Part shown: positions 25,835 through 33,933 of the stretch, one piece after another | Position numbering within the stretch: the first letter of the stretch is position 1 | Layout: each line of letters opens with the position of its first letter | NCBI GenBank assembly: GCA_017307785.1 | Contig: JAFKGI010000016.1 | Location: forward strand, 92,353-156,352 | DNA length: 64,000 nt | Source of the DNA: Vulcanimicrobiota bacterium | Lineage (GTDB): Bacteria > Vulcanimicrobiota > Xenobia > Xenobiales > JADMJV01 | Direction: 5' to 3' | The notes under the pieces: model-generated | The model's database searches: none | Seen by the model: only the letters and a program-made list of their open reading frames with translations | What the model was told of the DNA's origin: nothing | Position numbers and translations under genes: made by a program

Positions 25835-26158
25835 TCAGATTCGCGGCGGCGGAGGTTCAGGAGCGAGAGCGGGACAGAGAGGGCGTGGGGCGGGGGGCCG
25901 ATGGCCGGCCGCCAGCTGGGTGTGTACGGGAGCCAGCAGGGGCTGCATGGCGGGGGGACAGAGCACCTCGAAGCGCGGCGGAGCCGGCGCCTGAGGGCCG
26001 GGTTTCTCCAGGGCCAGGCGATAACACAGCTCGTGTTCGTCGCAGTGGCAAACCTGATCGACGTGCTTGGGACATGCGTGACCGCAGAAGTCGTCCTGAG
26101 CCCAAACCAGGGCGGGACAACAGCAAATCCAAAGGATCAGCAGGAGCAGTCGCAGCAT
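25835..26158 (-). CDS. Secreted Cys/His-rich small protein
   Basis: 107 residues. A signal peptide (MLRLLLLILWICCCPALVWA) is followed by a compact metal-ligand cluster, FCGHACPKHVDQVCHCDEHE plus LC, with five Cys and five His in about 22 residues. The remainder is Pro-rich, ending PLCPALAPEPPPPRI. This would be a periplasmic or surface metal-binding peptide. It is first of three co-directional genes (45-base gap to the His/Met-rich gene) and sits 33 bases after the MerR-type regulator. The family is unrecognised; binding of copper or zinc is inferred from composition. Confidence 0.65.
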   Translation of the reverse strand: MLRLLLLILWICCCPALVWAQDDFCGHACPKHVDQVCHCDEHELCYRLALEKPGPQAPAPPRFEVLCPPAMQPLLAPVHTQLAAGHRPPAPRPLCPALAPEPPPPRI

Positions 26159-26191
26159 TGGGTGATTCTGACCATCGACCCTGAAAAATAG

Positions 26192-26989
26192 CTAAAAAGC
26201 GGGCCCATCGTAAACGCGCCAGGGCGACTCCGCCAGGCACTTCTCCCCCATCAGCAGGACCTCGCTATCGGGAAGCTCGCTGGCCAGCCGCAGCAGCTCC
26301 GGGCGGGCCCGCTCCCAGGCGGGAGCGTCCGGCACGGCCAGGGTCAGCATGCTCGGCCGCAGCCGGATGGCGGCCGCCAGCACCGCCTCCGGGGCCACGT
26401 CAACGCCCAGGTTGATGACGTGAAATCCCCGGTCCAGCAGCCACAAATCAACCAGACTCAAAGGAAACCAGGGAAGTCCACCGGCCAGGGAACAGCACAT
26501 CGCCAACCGGCCACCGGGGTTTCCTGCCCGCGAACTCAGCATCATTTCCAGGCGGCTGGCCAGGCACTGCTTGAGCAAGCGGCGAGCCACCCGCTCGCGG
26601 GGAGCGTCGCGTTGTTCGTGCAGTAACGGCAGAATGACCCGCTGCAGTTGCTCCCGATAAGAGAAGCGTGCGAGCAATGCGTCGAGCAGCGAGTGGACGG
26701 CCTGGGAGTCGAGGTTGACGGACTCGAACCAGATCTGTTCCAGCATCTTCTCCAACCAGTTGGCGGGATGGGGAGCGGAGGATTTGACCACATCGACGAT
26801 TTCGCTGATGTTGCGGCCCTGAGCCAGCAGCAACTTGATCTGCTGGGCACGGCGCAAGTCTTCGGCACTGTAGGCACGGTGACCGCTATCGGTGCGACGG
26901 GGGGAAAACAGATCGAAACGACGTTCCCAAGCTCGCAGTAGAGTCGCCGAAAATCCCGTCAGCGAAACGAAATTACGCATCTTATACAT
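26192..26989 (-). CDS. MerR-type regulator with degenerate cobalamin-binding-like domain
   Basis: 265 residues from ATG 26989; a TTG three codons earlier and ATG 26980 are alternatives. The MerR HTH (1-70) reads YKMRNFVSLTGFSATLLRAWERRFDLFSPRRTDSGHRAYSAEDLRRAQQI. The rest follows CarH/LitR-type regulators: a helical cap (about 80-160), then a flavodoxin-like fold (LAMCCSLAGGLPWFPLSLVDLWLLDRGFHVINLGVDVAPEAVLAAAI). CarH proteins carry an ExH cobalamin motif at the start of that fold; here it is CCSLAGG with no His, so B12 binding is unlikely. It could control the downstream metal-type genes or the divergent acetyltransferase. Confidence 0.8.
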   Translation of the reverse strand: MYKMRNFVSLTGFSATLLRAWERRFDLFSPRRTDSGHRAYSAEDLRRAQQIKLLLAQGRNISEIVDVVKSSAPHPANWLEKMLEQIWFESVNLDSQAVHSLLDALLARFSYREQLQRVILPLLHEQRDAPRERVARRLLKQCLASRLEMMLSSRAGNPGGRLAMCCSLAGGLPWFPLSLVDLWLLDRGFHVINLGVDVAPEAVLAAAIRLRPSMLTLAVPDAPAWERARPELLRLASELPDSEVLLMGEKCLAESPWRVYDGPAF

Positions 26990-27077
26990 AGGAATCAATC
27001 ATTTCCGAAAACCGGCGCCAAGACCTTCGCCGAGGCCGAGAAAGGCGAGCTACCTCGGGCTGCGAAAGCTCTCCGGC

Positions 27078-27530
27078 ATGCTCCAGGCCAGGCTCTCTCC
27101 AGACCCGATGCGCGACGGGACGTTGCGCCTGGAGCTGGTCGGAACCGACCCCCATGACGCTCGGCTTCATCTGCGCTGCTATTACTTTGGGATGTTTCTC
27201 GAGGGAATCGAGGAGATGGTGGGTGAGATCGAGCTGCGGCTACGCGACGATCGCGACACGCTCCTTTATCTGGGTCAGGTGGGCTACTCGGTGGAACCGG
27301 ACTATCAGGGGCAGCACCTGGCCGCCCGCAGCTTGAAACTGTTGAAGCCTCTGGCCAGGCGCCATCAGCTGCGCGAACTTTGGATCACCTGCGATCCGCA
27401 CAACCTGGCTTCGCGGCGAACCTGCGAACTGGCGGGAGCGGTTTTTCAAGAAGTGGTCACTCTGCCCCGAGGCCACGCTCTTTACGCGGTGGGACTGCGG
27501 CAGAAATGTCGCTATCGGCTGCGACTTTAA
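27078..27530 (+). CDS. GNAT family acetyltransferase
   Basis: About 150 residues from ATG 27078. The frame is open back to 26892 across the divergent MerR start, so the exact start is uncertain; ATG 27108 is also possible. GNAT features are RDGTLRLELVGTDPHDARL, the strand YLGQVGYSVEPDYQGQHLAARSLKLLKPLA (acetyl-CoA loop region with QGQHLA in place of QGxGxA) and LRELWITCDPHNLASRRTCELAGAVF. It ends KCRYRLRL, a known C-terminal signature of one GNAT subfamily. The substrate is unknown. Its stop shares TTAA with the convergent DUF2188 gene. Confidence 0.85.
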   Translation: MLQARLSPDPMRDGTLRLELVGTDPHDARLHLRCYYFGMFLEGIEEMVGEIELRLRDDRDTLLYLGQVGYSVEPDYQGQHLAARSLKLLKPLARRHQLRELWITCDPHNLASRRTCELAGAVFQEVVTLPRGHALYAVGLRQKCRYRLRL

Positions 27531-27745
27531 CCCCGGGGCGGTTGAACCGTAATCTTGTCGCGGATTTCGCCGCTGCGGGCGTGGACCAGTAGTTCTCCCC
27601 CGCCGGCGTCGTGGATGGCCCGATGGCCCGCCTCGATGGCCTGTCGCTGGGTCGGATGGACGGAGACCGGAGCCTGGCCGCTGGGGGCTTTCAGGGCCCA
27701 GCCCTCCTTGTGCGGGGTGACGTGCATGGATCTTGCGTTTGCCAT
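27527..27745 (-). CDS. DUF2188 family small protein
   Basis: 72 residues; AGGAGG lies just ahead of the ATG. The sequence MHVTPHKEGWALKAPSGQAPVSVHPTQRQAIEAGHRAI, followed by GGELLVHARSGEIRDKITV, matches the DUF2188 pattern (a short beta hairpin with 'hV.p..dGWavk..g...as....tq.eAi..gr..a', then 'g.elvvh.rdG.i....s'). These small cytosolic proteins are widespread and of unknown function. Its stop overlaps the acetyltransferase stop in TTAA. Confidence 0.9.
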   Translation of the reverse strand: MANARSMHVTPHKEGWALKAPSGQAPVSVHPTQRQAIEAGHRAIHDAGGGELLVHARSGEIRDKITVQPPRG

Positions 27746-27820
27746 GGGGCCTCCTGGAAGAAGTGTGGTTCCAGTCTACAAGCTCGGGCCCGGGACTTCA
27801 CCGACCATTTGTACAGCTCT

Positions 27821-29080
27821 TCAGGATCCCGGTACCGCGGACCCGTTCTCACGCTCGGCCCCCCGCAGCAACCCGGCCCAGTAGAACCAGATGAAGAGCG
27901 AGCCGAGAGCCAGCGAGCCCAGGCTGAGAAAAGCCGTAGGGTAGCCCAGATGCTCAGCCACCCAGTAGCCGAGCAGCGGGCTCAGACAACCGCCGATGGC
28001 CTGGATGGTGGCCACGGCCCCCTGGCCCAGGTTGACCCTGCCGGTGCCGGCCAGGATGCGCGCCACCAGGCCGGGCACGGCCACGGACTGCAATCCCGCC
28101 CCTACCCCATCGAGAATCTGCACCGGATAGATGCCCCAATGTTGGATGAACAGGGCTGCGATCAAGCCGCGCAGAGGCAAGGCCAGGAAACTCACCAGCA
28201 GGACCAGCCAGTAGCCGCGCTTTTCGGCCACTCCGGTGGCCACCAGACTCACAGCCACCATCACCAGCTGGGCCACCACGATGGTTTTGGCGGTCAGGGC
28301 GGCCGGATCTCCCTGGTGGGCGGCGACCAGCGACAGTCCGTAGAGCGGCAGCATGGCGGCATTGCCCAGGTGAAAAAAGGCCAGCGCCAGGCCCAGCATT
28401 CGCAACGGCAAGTTGTCCCAAAGCTGGCGCAGCGATTGGCCGTCGGAAAGATCTTCGCCTTCCAGTCCGCGCGCGGCCTGGTGATCGATCTCGGCTTCCG
28501 GGATCTGGAGCACGGACCAGACGGACAGTGCGCCGAAGGCGGCGGCCAGCCAGAAAACCGCTACGAATCCATACTTCCAGCCCAGATAGCCGGAGAGGGC
28601 GGCGCCCACCACGTTGCCCGCATGATTGTAGGCCTGGTTGACGCCATTCTGATGAGTAAATCCGCTCTGGCGGAACATCCCCAGGGTGATTCCCGCCACC
28701 GCCGGCCCGATGGCGGCCCCCACGATGGCGGTGGCCATCTGCGATCCCACCACCACCCAGTAGGACTGAGAAAGAAAGAGCAGACCGGAGGCCAGCAGAG
28801 TGAGCAGGCCGGAGACCACGATGCACTCTCGCTTGCGTCGGGTGGCATCCACCAGCGCACCGGCCGGAGCACCAAAGAGCATACCGGCCAGACCGCCCAG
28901 AGTCATGACTTGACCGATCTGGCCGGTCTGCCAGCCCTTGCCCTGCAGAAAGACGCCCAGAAACGGTCCCATGCCAGCCTGCATGTCGGCCATGAAGAAG
29001 TTGAGGGCGTGCAAGTAGCGTCGGGATTTCAAAGTGGCTTGATTATACGCGGTCGCCTTCGAGGGTTCACGGATCCTCAT
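27821..29080 (-). CDS. Major facilitator superfamily transporter
   Basis: 419 residues with about 12 hydrophobic helices. The loop 2-3 motif GALVDATRRKRECIVVSG matches the MFS signature GxxxDRxGRrr in degenerate form. Loop segments VNQAYNHAGNVVGAALSGYLGWKYGF and the second-half counterpart GVAEKRGYWLVLLVSF support the two six-helix repeats. The start RRYLHALNFFMADMQAGMGPFLGVFLQGKGW resembles the 'MFS_1-like' group found beside stress or phosphate genes. The substrate cannot be inferred. It is a lone gene with its promoter in the 106-base gap shared with divergent csbD. Confidence 0.9.
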   Translation of the reverse strand: MRIREPSKATAYNQATLKSRRYLHALNFFMADMQAGMGPFLGVFLQGKGWQTGQIGQVMTLGGLAGMLFGAPAGALVDATRRKRECIVVSGLLTLLASGLLFLSQSYWVVVGSQMATAIVGAAIGPAVAGITLGMFRQSGFTHQNGVNQAYNHAGNVVGAALSGYLGWKYGFVAVFWLAAAFGALSVWSVLQIPEAEIDHQAARGLEGEDLSDGQSLRQLWDNLPLRMLGLALAFFHLGNAAMLPLYGLSLVAAHQGDPAALTAKTIVVAQLVMVAVSLVATGVAEKRGYWLVLLVSFLALPLRGLIAALFIQHWGIYPVQILDGVGAGLQSVAVPGLVARILAGTGRVNLGQGAVATIQAIGGCLSPLLGYWVAEHLGYPTAFLSLGSLALGSLFIWFYWAGLLRGAERENGSAVPGS

Positions 29081-29186
29081 CAGCCAGTGCGAGTATGTCG
29101 ATCCCGGTAAGTCGGGACGGTGGGCCGAAGCCGGTTTTCTGGGAAGGGGTTAGCCTTGGCCTACCAACACGAGGAGAAATGCTGAT

Positions 29187-29393
29187 ATGAATTGGGATAT
29201 CATCAAAGGCAAATGGGGACAGCTGAAAGGCGAGGCCCGCAAGCAGTGGGGCAATCTGACCGACGACGACTGGGATAAGTTCCACGGCGATCGCGAAAAG
29301 CTCTCGGGCAAGCTGCAAGAGAGCTACGGCTGGGCCAAGCAGGACGCGGAGACGCACATCGACAACTTCTTCCGGCCCCACGCCAATCCCTAA
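29187..29393 (+). CDS. CsbD family stress protein
   Basis: 68 residues. The family motif is complete: MNWDIIKGKWGQLKGEARKQ, WGNLTDDDWDKFHGDREKL, then GKLQESYGWAKQDAETHIDNFF. CsbD/YjbJ proteins are small, abundant, hydrophilic helical proteins induced by sigma-B-type or general stress; their biochemical role is unknown. GAGGAG lies upstream of the ATG. A strong bidirectional terminator follows directly. Confidence 0.95.
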   Translation: MNWDIIKGKWGQLKGEARKQWGNLTDDDWDKFHGDREKLSGKLQESYGWAKQDAETHIDNFFRPHANP

Positions 29394-29400
29394 AATTAAG

Positions 29401-29431
29401 AAAAAGCCCCCGTTTTGACGGGGGCTTTTTT
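29401..29431. terminator. Bidirectional rho-independent terminator
   Basis: AAAAAGCCCCCGT, TTTG loop, ACGGGGGCTTTTTT: a perfect stem with A- and T-runs, so it can serve both csbD (+) and the convergent bestrophin-like gene (-). Confidence 0.95.
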
Positions 29432-29440
29432 GTGTTCGGC

Positions 29441-30334
29441 TCAAGAAATGTAGAAGTCGCCGGGTGGGTAGGGCTGGGGAACGTCGGGTTCGTTAAGCAG
29501 TTGCTTGAGGTTGATCTCGATGGTGGTGGCGAGGGTGGTCATGGCGGTGTCGGTGGGACGGTTTTCGAAGGGGTCCTGCATGTGAGTGGCCGACTTCTCG
29601 AGCAGAAAGAAAGGCATCGAGATGGCCAACAGCAGAGGCAACTCGAAGCGAAACGGAACATCTTTCAGAGAGAGCGACAGGGTGACCACGAAGAGATAGA
29701 TAATGCCGTGGAGAAAGATTCGATAGGTCACAGGGAATACCGTAGACTTGATGCGTTCGGCCTGTCCCTGGGCTTCCACCAGGCGCACCAGGGTGCTGTC
29801 CATCTGCATGTGGGCGAAGAGCTCGAGCTGCTCCCGGGAGCGTAGACTGCGCAGGTCGGCGGCGTGGAGTCCGATCAGTGCTAGCGGCTTGTTGGTATGC
29901 CGAGAGATCTCGTCCAGGTCTTGTTCCGAGAGCAGCCGCTCCAGGTTCTCGGTGGGGTTCAGCTTGCGCAGAGACTGACCCAGCGAGTAGCACCAGGCGA
30001 TCTGGCGAAGACCCATCTTGCGAATGATTGCCTCGTTTCCTTCCGAGACAAACGACTGGAGCTGCACCACCAGGGTGCGCGAATCGTTGACGATGGCCCC
30101 CCAGACCTTGCGAGCTTCCCACCAGCGGTCATAGGACTGACCCATCTTGAACGAGAGCAGAATCGAGATGGCGGTTCCGATAAAACCAGGGATGGTGGGC
30201 GGCATCACCGGCAAGAAATCCTGGTATTCGGTGCTGATCAGGTGCACCGAGACCGAGACCAGCGTGACCGAAACGAGGCCGAAGCGGATCTTGCCCAAGA
30301 TATAGCTGGGAGGGATTCGTGTATCCAGTAACAT
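29441..30334 (-). CDS. Bestrophin-family channel protein (UPF0187-like)
   Basis: About 297 residues from ATG 30334 (AGAGG just upstream); an ATG at 30364 would add ten residues. Bestrophin features are an N-terminal helix (IRFGLVSVTLVSVSVHLIS), the conserved FKMGQSYDRWWEARKVWGAIVNDSRTL block, a central cytosolic helical region, helices FLHGIIYLFVVTLSLSL and FELPLLLAISMPFFLLEKSA, then MQDPFENRPTDTAMTTLATTIEINLKQLL. Bacterial homologues are pentameric ion channels of the inner membrane. It ends at the terminator shared with csbD. Confidence 0.92.
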   Translation of the reverse strand: MLLDTRIPPSYILGKIRFGLVSVTLVSVSVHLISTEYQDFLPVMPPTIPGFIGTAISILLSFKMGQSYDRWWEARKVWGAIVNDSRTLVVQLQSFVSEGNEAIIRKMGLRQIAWCYSLGQSLRKLNPTENLERLLSEQDLDEISRHTNKPLALIGLHAADLRSLRSREQLELFAHMQMDSTLVRLVEAQGQAERIKSTVFPVTYRIFLHGIIYLFVVTLSLSLKDVPFRFELPLLLAISMPFFLLEKSATHMQDPFENRPTDTAMTTLATTIEINLKQLLNEPDVPQPYPPGDFYIS

Positions 30335-30384
30335 CCTCTTGGGATGTGCTACGAACCAGCACATCCCTGCCGATACGCACCAAG

Positions 30385-30412
30385 AAAAAAGGGCGCGGGG
30401 TGAACCGCGCCC
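30385..30412 (-). terminator. Rho-independent terminator for the Pro/Gly-rich gene
   Basis: Read on the minus strand: GGGCGCGG, loop of six, CCGCGCCC, then a TTTTTT run (30390-30385). It lies between the Pro/Gly-rich gene and the bestrophin-like gene, so the two are probably separate transcripts. Confidence 0.9.
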
Positions 30413-30427
30413 TGGTGGCCGAGGAGG

Positions 30428-30736
30428 TTAGAAGGCGGAGCTGCCGCCGCCTTGCATGAGGCTTTGTAAAATTTGGCTGAGCTGCTCGTTGATGCCGCCG
30501 CTGGTGAGCGAGCTGAGCGCGTCATTGCTGAAGCTGGTTCCGTCCAGTCCGGAAGAACCATATTGGCCCTCGGAAGGGGGCGGCGGGGGCGGTGGAGGAG
30601 CCTGGCCCTGGAGTCCCTGGAGGCCTTGCATCCCCTGCATTCCTTGCATCCCACCCGGAGGAGGAGGAGGCGGGAACTGGCCCTGGCTGTAGTTATTGCC
30701 GATGTTGTTGCCGAAACCACCGATAGAGAAAGCCAT
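30428..30736 (-). CDS. Low-complexity Pro/Gly/Gln-rich small protein
   Basis: 102 residues. It has a poly-Pro run after SQGQF, a collagen-like or QG-repeat stretch (MQGMQGMQGLQGLQG), a second poly-Pro run, and a Ser/Gly-rich end with one amphipathic helix (INEQLSQILQSLMQ). There is no signal peptide. Similar low-complexity proteins occur as phase-separating or surface-associated factors, but no family is recognised. It has its own terminator and an AGGAG about a dozen bases upstream of the ATG, so it looks like a real, separately expressed gene. Confidence 0.7.
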   Translation of the reverse strand: MAFSIGGFGNNIGNNYSQGQFPPPPPPGGMQGMQGMQGLQGLQGQAPPPPPPPPSEGQYGSSGLDGTSFSNDALSSLTSGGINEQLSQILQSLMQGGGSSAF

Positions 30737-30832
30737 TTGTGTGTTTACTCCTAGTGTGTGTGTGTAGCTCTTTTGCCCAACACCAGAATAGGCTTTTGCT
30801 ATGAGCGGAAGGTTGCGTTAGATAATCTAAGG

Positions 30833-32767
30833 CTAAAGCTTTGCTGAAAGTCCCTTTAGGATCTGCTGGCCGCTGAGCACAAAAACGCAGAGCGGCGGAA
30901 ACTGCACCTCGAGGGAATGGGTCTGACCGCGGTAGGGGGTTTCTTCTGCCTCCTGTTGTCCACCCTCAAAGGGAAGCAGACCACTGCCACCATACTGCTG
31001 ATCGTCTGAGTTCAGCAGGAGCTTCCAGGGGCCCGCAAAGGGCAGTTGCAGGCGCGTCTGGCGCACGCTGGGGCTGAAATTGCACACGAACACCAGCACC
31101 TCCGAATCGCTTTTGGCCTGGCGCCGGAAGACGAGCAGGTTGTGGTCGGCGTCATCGCAGTCGAGCCAGTGGAACCCTTCGGGGTCGTGGTCGAGCTCAT
31201 AGAGGGACGGGTGGTCCCGGTAGAGACGATGCAGCTGTTGGGAATAGGCTAGCATAGCGCGGTGTTCCTGGTTGCCCATCAGCTCCCAATCCAGCGCGGT
31301 ATCGTGATTCCATTCGGTCCGCTGGCCCAGTTCGGTGCCCATGAAAAGCAGCTTCTTGCCCGGGTAGCCGAACTGATAACCCAGCAGAGCTCGCAGGTTG
31401 GCGCGCATTTGCCAGTCGTCGCCGGGCATCTTGGAAAGCATGGACTTTTTCAGGTGGACCACTTCGTCATGCGAGAAGGCCAGCATGAAGCTTTCCGAAT
31501 TTTGATAGGTGATGCCGAACGTCAGCTTGTTCTGGTGCCACTTCCGGTGCAAGGGATCTTCCTGGAAGTAAGCAAGCGTGTCGTGCATCCAACCCATGTT
31601 CCATTTGAAGGTAAAGCCCAGACCACCGCTTTCCACCGGATGAGTCACTCCCGGAAAGGACGCGGATTCTTCTGCGACCGTGAAAGCATCAGGATGTTCT
31701 TGCTGGACGGCCTGGTTCATCTCTTGCAGGAAGCGAATGGCTTCCAGGTTCTCACGGCCACCATGTTCGTTGGGCAGCCATTCGGCGTTCTCCCGGCCGA
31801 AATCGCGGTAAAGCATCGAGGTGACGGCATCGACGCGCAGGCCGTCGATATGAAATTCCTCCAGCCAGAAGAGGGCGCTGGAGATGAGGAAATTGCGAAC
31901 TTCGTTGCGACCGTAGTTGAAAATAAGGGTGTTCCAGTGCAGATGAAAGCCCAACCTCCGGTCCTGGTGCTCGAACAAGTGCGTGCCGTCGAAATAGGCC
32001 AGTCCGTGACCGTCACTGGGAAAGTGAGCCGGCACCCAGTCCAGGATGACGCCGATGTCGCGCTGGTGGAACTGGTCGATCAGGTAGCGCAGATCGTCCG
32101 GGCTGCCAAAACGGCTGCTGGCACAAAAATAACCGGTGGTCTGGTATCCCCAGGAACCGTCGAAGGGGTGCTCGGTAATGGGCAGCAGTTCCACGTGGGT
32201 AGACCCGAGCTCGGCCACATAGTCGACCAGGCGGTCGGCCAGTTCGCGGTAGGTCATCCAACTGTTGTCCAGGCGACGCATCCAGGAGCCGAGGTGCACC
32301 TCGTAGATGGACATGGCCGAGGTTTTGACGTCTCGAGTTTTGCGAGCCTGCATCCAGGCCTCGTCGCCCCAGGCATACTGGCGCAAATCCCAGACGCGCG
32401 AGGCGTTGCTGGGTCTGAGTTCCGACCAGAAGCCGTAGGGGTCGCAGCGCTCGCCCCAGCCATCCCCCGAATAAACGCAATACTTGTAGGAGTCGCCGGC
32501 CTGAAGGCCGGGCAAGAATCCGGACCAGATGCCGGTCTGATGGTCAAAGTTCTCGAGAGGATGGGCGCTGCGGTCCCAACCGTTGAACTCCCCCATCACG
32601 GTCATACCGTTGGCGTTGGGGGCCCAGACCGCAAAGTGGACACCTTCCCGATCCTGGTGCCGACACAGGTGGGCGCCCAGCTTCCGGTAGCTGCGGTAGT
32701 GGCGGCTACTGGTCCACAACTGCACATCCAGGTCGCTCATGGTGGGCGGGGGGCTAAGAATCGGCAT
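30833..32767 (-). CDS. glgB: 1,4-alpha-glucan branching enzyme
   Basis: 644 residues. It makes alpha-1,6 branches in glycogen in the cytoplasm. The N-terminal CBM48 (about 25-130) contains GVHFAVWAPNANGMTVMGEFNGWD. The GH13 barrel carries the four conserved regions: DWVPAHFPSD, GLRVDAVTSML with nucleophile Asp313, TVAEESASFP with acid/base Glu366, and FSHDEVVH with the transition-state Asp at about 434. The 53-residue spacing between nucleophile and acid/base equals that of E. coli GlgB (405/458). ATG 32740 is an alternative start. No other glycogen genes are adjacent. Confidence 0.97.
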   Translation of the reverse strand: MPILSPPPTMSDLDVQLWTSSRHYRSYRKLGAHLCRHQDREGVHFAVWAPNANGMTVMGEFNGWDRSAHPLENFDHQTGIWSGFLPGLQAGDSYKYCVYSGDGWGERCDPYGFWSELRPSNASRVWDLRQYAWGDEAWMQARKTRDVKTSAMSIYEVHLGSWMRRLDNSWMTYRELADRLVDYVAELGSTHVELLPITEHPFDGSWGYQTTGYFCASSRFGSPDDLRYLIDQFHQRDIGVILDWVPAHFPSDGHGLAYFDGTHLFEHQDRRLGFHLHWNTLIFNYGRNEVRNFLISSALFWLEEFHIDGLRVDAVTSMLYRDFGRENAEWLPNEHGGRENLEAIRFLQEMNQAVQQEHPDAFTVAEESASFPGVTHPVESGGLGFTFKWNMGWMHDTLAYFQEDPLHRKWHQNKLTFGITYQNSESFMLAFSHDEVVHLKKSMLSKMPGDDWQMRANLRALLGYQFGYPGKKLLFMGTELGQRTEWNHDTALDWELMGNQEHRAMLAYSQQLHRLYRDHPSLYELDHDPEGFHWLDCDDADHNLLVFRRQAKSDSEVLVFVCNFSPSVRQTRLQLPFAGPWKLLLNSDDQQYGGSGLLPFEGGQQEAEETPYRGQTHSLEVQFPPLCVFVLSGQQILKGLSAKL

Positions 32768-33013
32768 GCAAGAAACCTACGGCTTTCTTCGTCCTGATCG
32801 AACCTCTCCAGGATAATCCCCCCGGGGTATTTGGGTACTCCACGGTGGTCAAGTCCGGTAGTAAAGGGCCAAACTATACTGCCGACATGTTATGCAAGTA
32901 CCGGTTCTCGCACCTCCCCTGCTCCTAAAATGAGGGGAAGTCGACAACGCAACCGGAGGTGGTTAGCGTTGCGAGCTGGTGGCGATACCGAATCCTTTCA
33001 CCTAGAGGGAACC

Positions 33014-33355
33014 ATGGACCAGAATTGCCACATCCTGGTGGTCGACGACCACTCCCAGATCCGCTTCCTGTATCGACGTGTGCTCGAGTCGGCCGGTTAC
33101 ACCGTAACCGAAGCCGCGGACGGAGTCGAAGCCCTGGAAAGCATGGAATCGCAAGACTACGATTTGATCATCACCGACTGGGATATGCCGGGCATGGGAG
33201 GCGAGCAACTGCTCTCCGAGGTGGCGGAAACCCCCTATCTGGTGGTCTCGGCCAGCTCCAAGGTGCCGGCCCGCTATCGCTCGCTGGGTAAACCCATCCG
33301 CCCCCGCCAACTGGTCCATCACGTCCAGGCTTTGTTGCCCAAACGCACCGCTTAA
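33014..33355 (+). CDS. Single-domain response regulator
   Basis: 113 residues from ATG 33014 with AGAGGG upstream; the long upstream open frame is not supported. Receiver features: ILVVDDHSQIRFLYRRVLESAGY, phospho-Asp in DLIITDWDMPGMGGEQLL, Ser in VVSASSK and Lys in SLGKPIRPRQL. The beta4-alpha4 region is shortened relative to CheY (EVAETPYLVVSASSKVPARYRSLGKP), so the output face may differ. No kinase is adjacent. Its stop overlaps the convergent secreted-protein stop in TTAA. Confidence 0.92.
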   Translation: MDQNCHILVVDDHSQIRFLYRRVLESAGYTVTEAADGVEALESMESQDYDLIITDWDMPGMGGEQLLSEVAETPYLVVSASSKVPARYRSLGKPIRPRQLVHHVQALLPKRTA

Positions 33356-33834
33356 GGGTTGTGCAGGTTCATTTCCACGACTTTGCCGTTCTTGCCGTCC
33401 AAGACCATGGTCAGTCCGGGAATGCTCCAGGTTTCGTCCGCGTCCAGATAGGGCTCGCCCGACTTGCCTTTGGGGTATTTGGCCCGGACCTGCGCAGCCG
33501 TGCTGCCAATGCCAATCCCTTCGGCGGTGCGCGGGCCGGGCGCCGTCCAGAATACTTGAAAAACGTTTTCCGGGCGATTGCCGTCGTGACACTTGACTCG
33601 GATGTAGGGGCCCTTGGAGCCGAGCCACTCGATGGCGGCTCCGTCCGTGCTTGTGTTTTTGCTCACGTCGCTGGCGCTCGACGGCTTGCCCAATTGTTGA
33701 TAGGCAGCCCGGGGAACCGGCTTGCCTAGCCGAATCAGACCGATGCTTTTGCCGGGAACCACCAGCAGCTTCTGAGTCAGCCAGGGTTGAGCCGAGGCGG
33801 TAGCGGCCAGCAGTAGAAAGAGAAGTGTGCGCAT
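33352..33834 (-). CDS. Secreted hypothetical protein
   Basis: 160 residues from ATG 33834 (GGGG upstream), the start that gives a clean signal peptide (MRTLLFLLLAATASAQP). The mature part has two similar motifs: GLIRLGKPVPRAAYQQLGKPS and GIGIGSTAAQVRAKYPKGKSG. They follow the 'giglGss..evv..lG.p' pattern of small periplasmic repeat proteins. It ends LTMVLDGKNGKVVEMNLHNP. A similar 'LEVYLGQDDRVEYIRGG' segment occurs in the partial gene at the right end. Function unknown. Confidence 0.65.
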   Translation of the reverse strand: MRTLLFLLLAATASAQPWLTQKLLVVPGKSIGLIRLGKPVPRAAYQQLGKPSSASDVSKNTSTDGAAIEWLGSKGPYIRVKCHDGNRPENVFQVFWTAPGPRTAEGIGIGSTAAQVRAKYPKGKSGEPYLDADETWSIPGLTMVLDGKNGKVVEMNLHNP

Positions 33835-33933
33835 GAGATCCCCTTCTGGAATCCGTGGGTGGGGCCTGCCCACGTCTTTTGGTCGTTCCGAGGACATCCA
33901 TTTCGAACAAGTGTTTCACGAAAAACAGTTCGA

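Noticed and set aside
26192..26989. Functional B12-dependent photoreceptor (CarH)
   Set aside because: The His ligand motif of the cobalamin site is absent.
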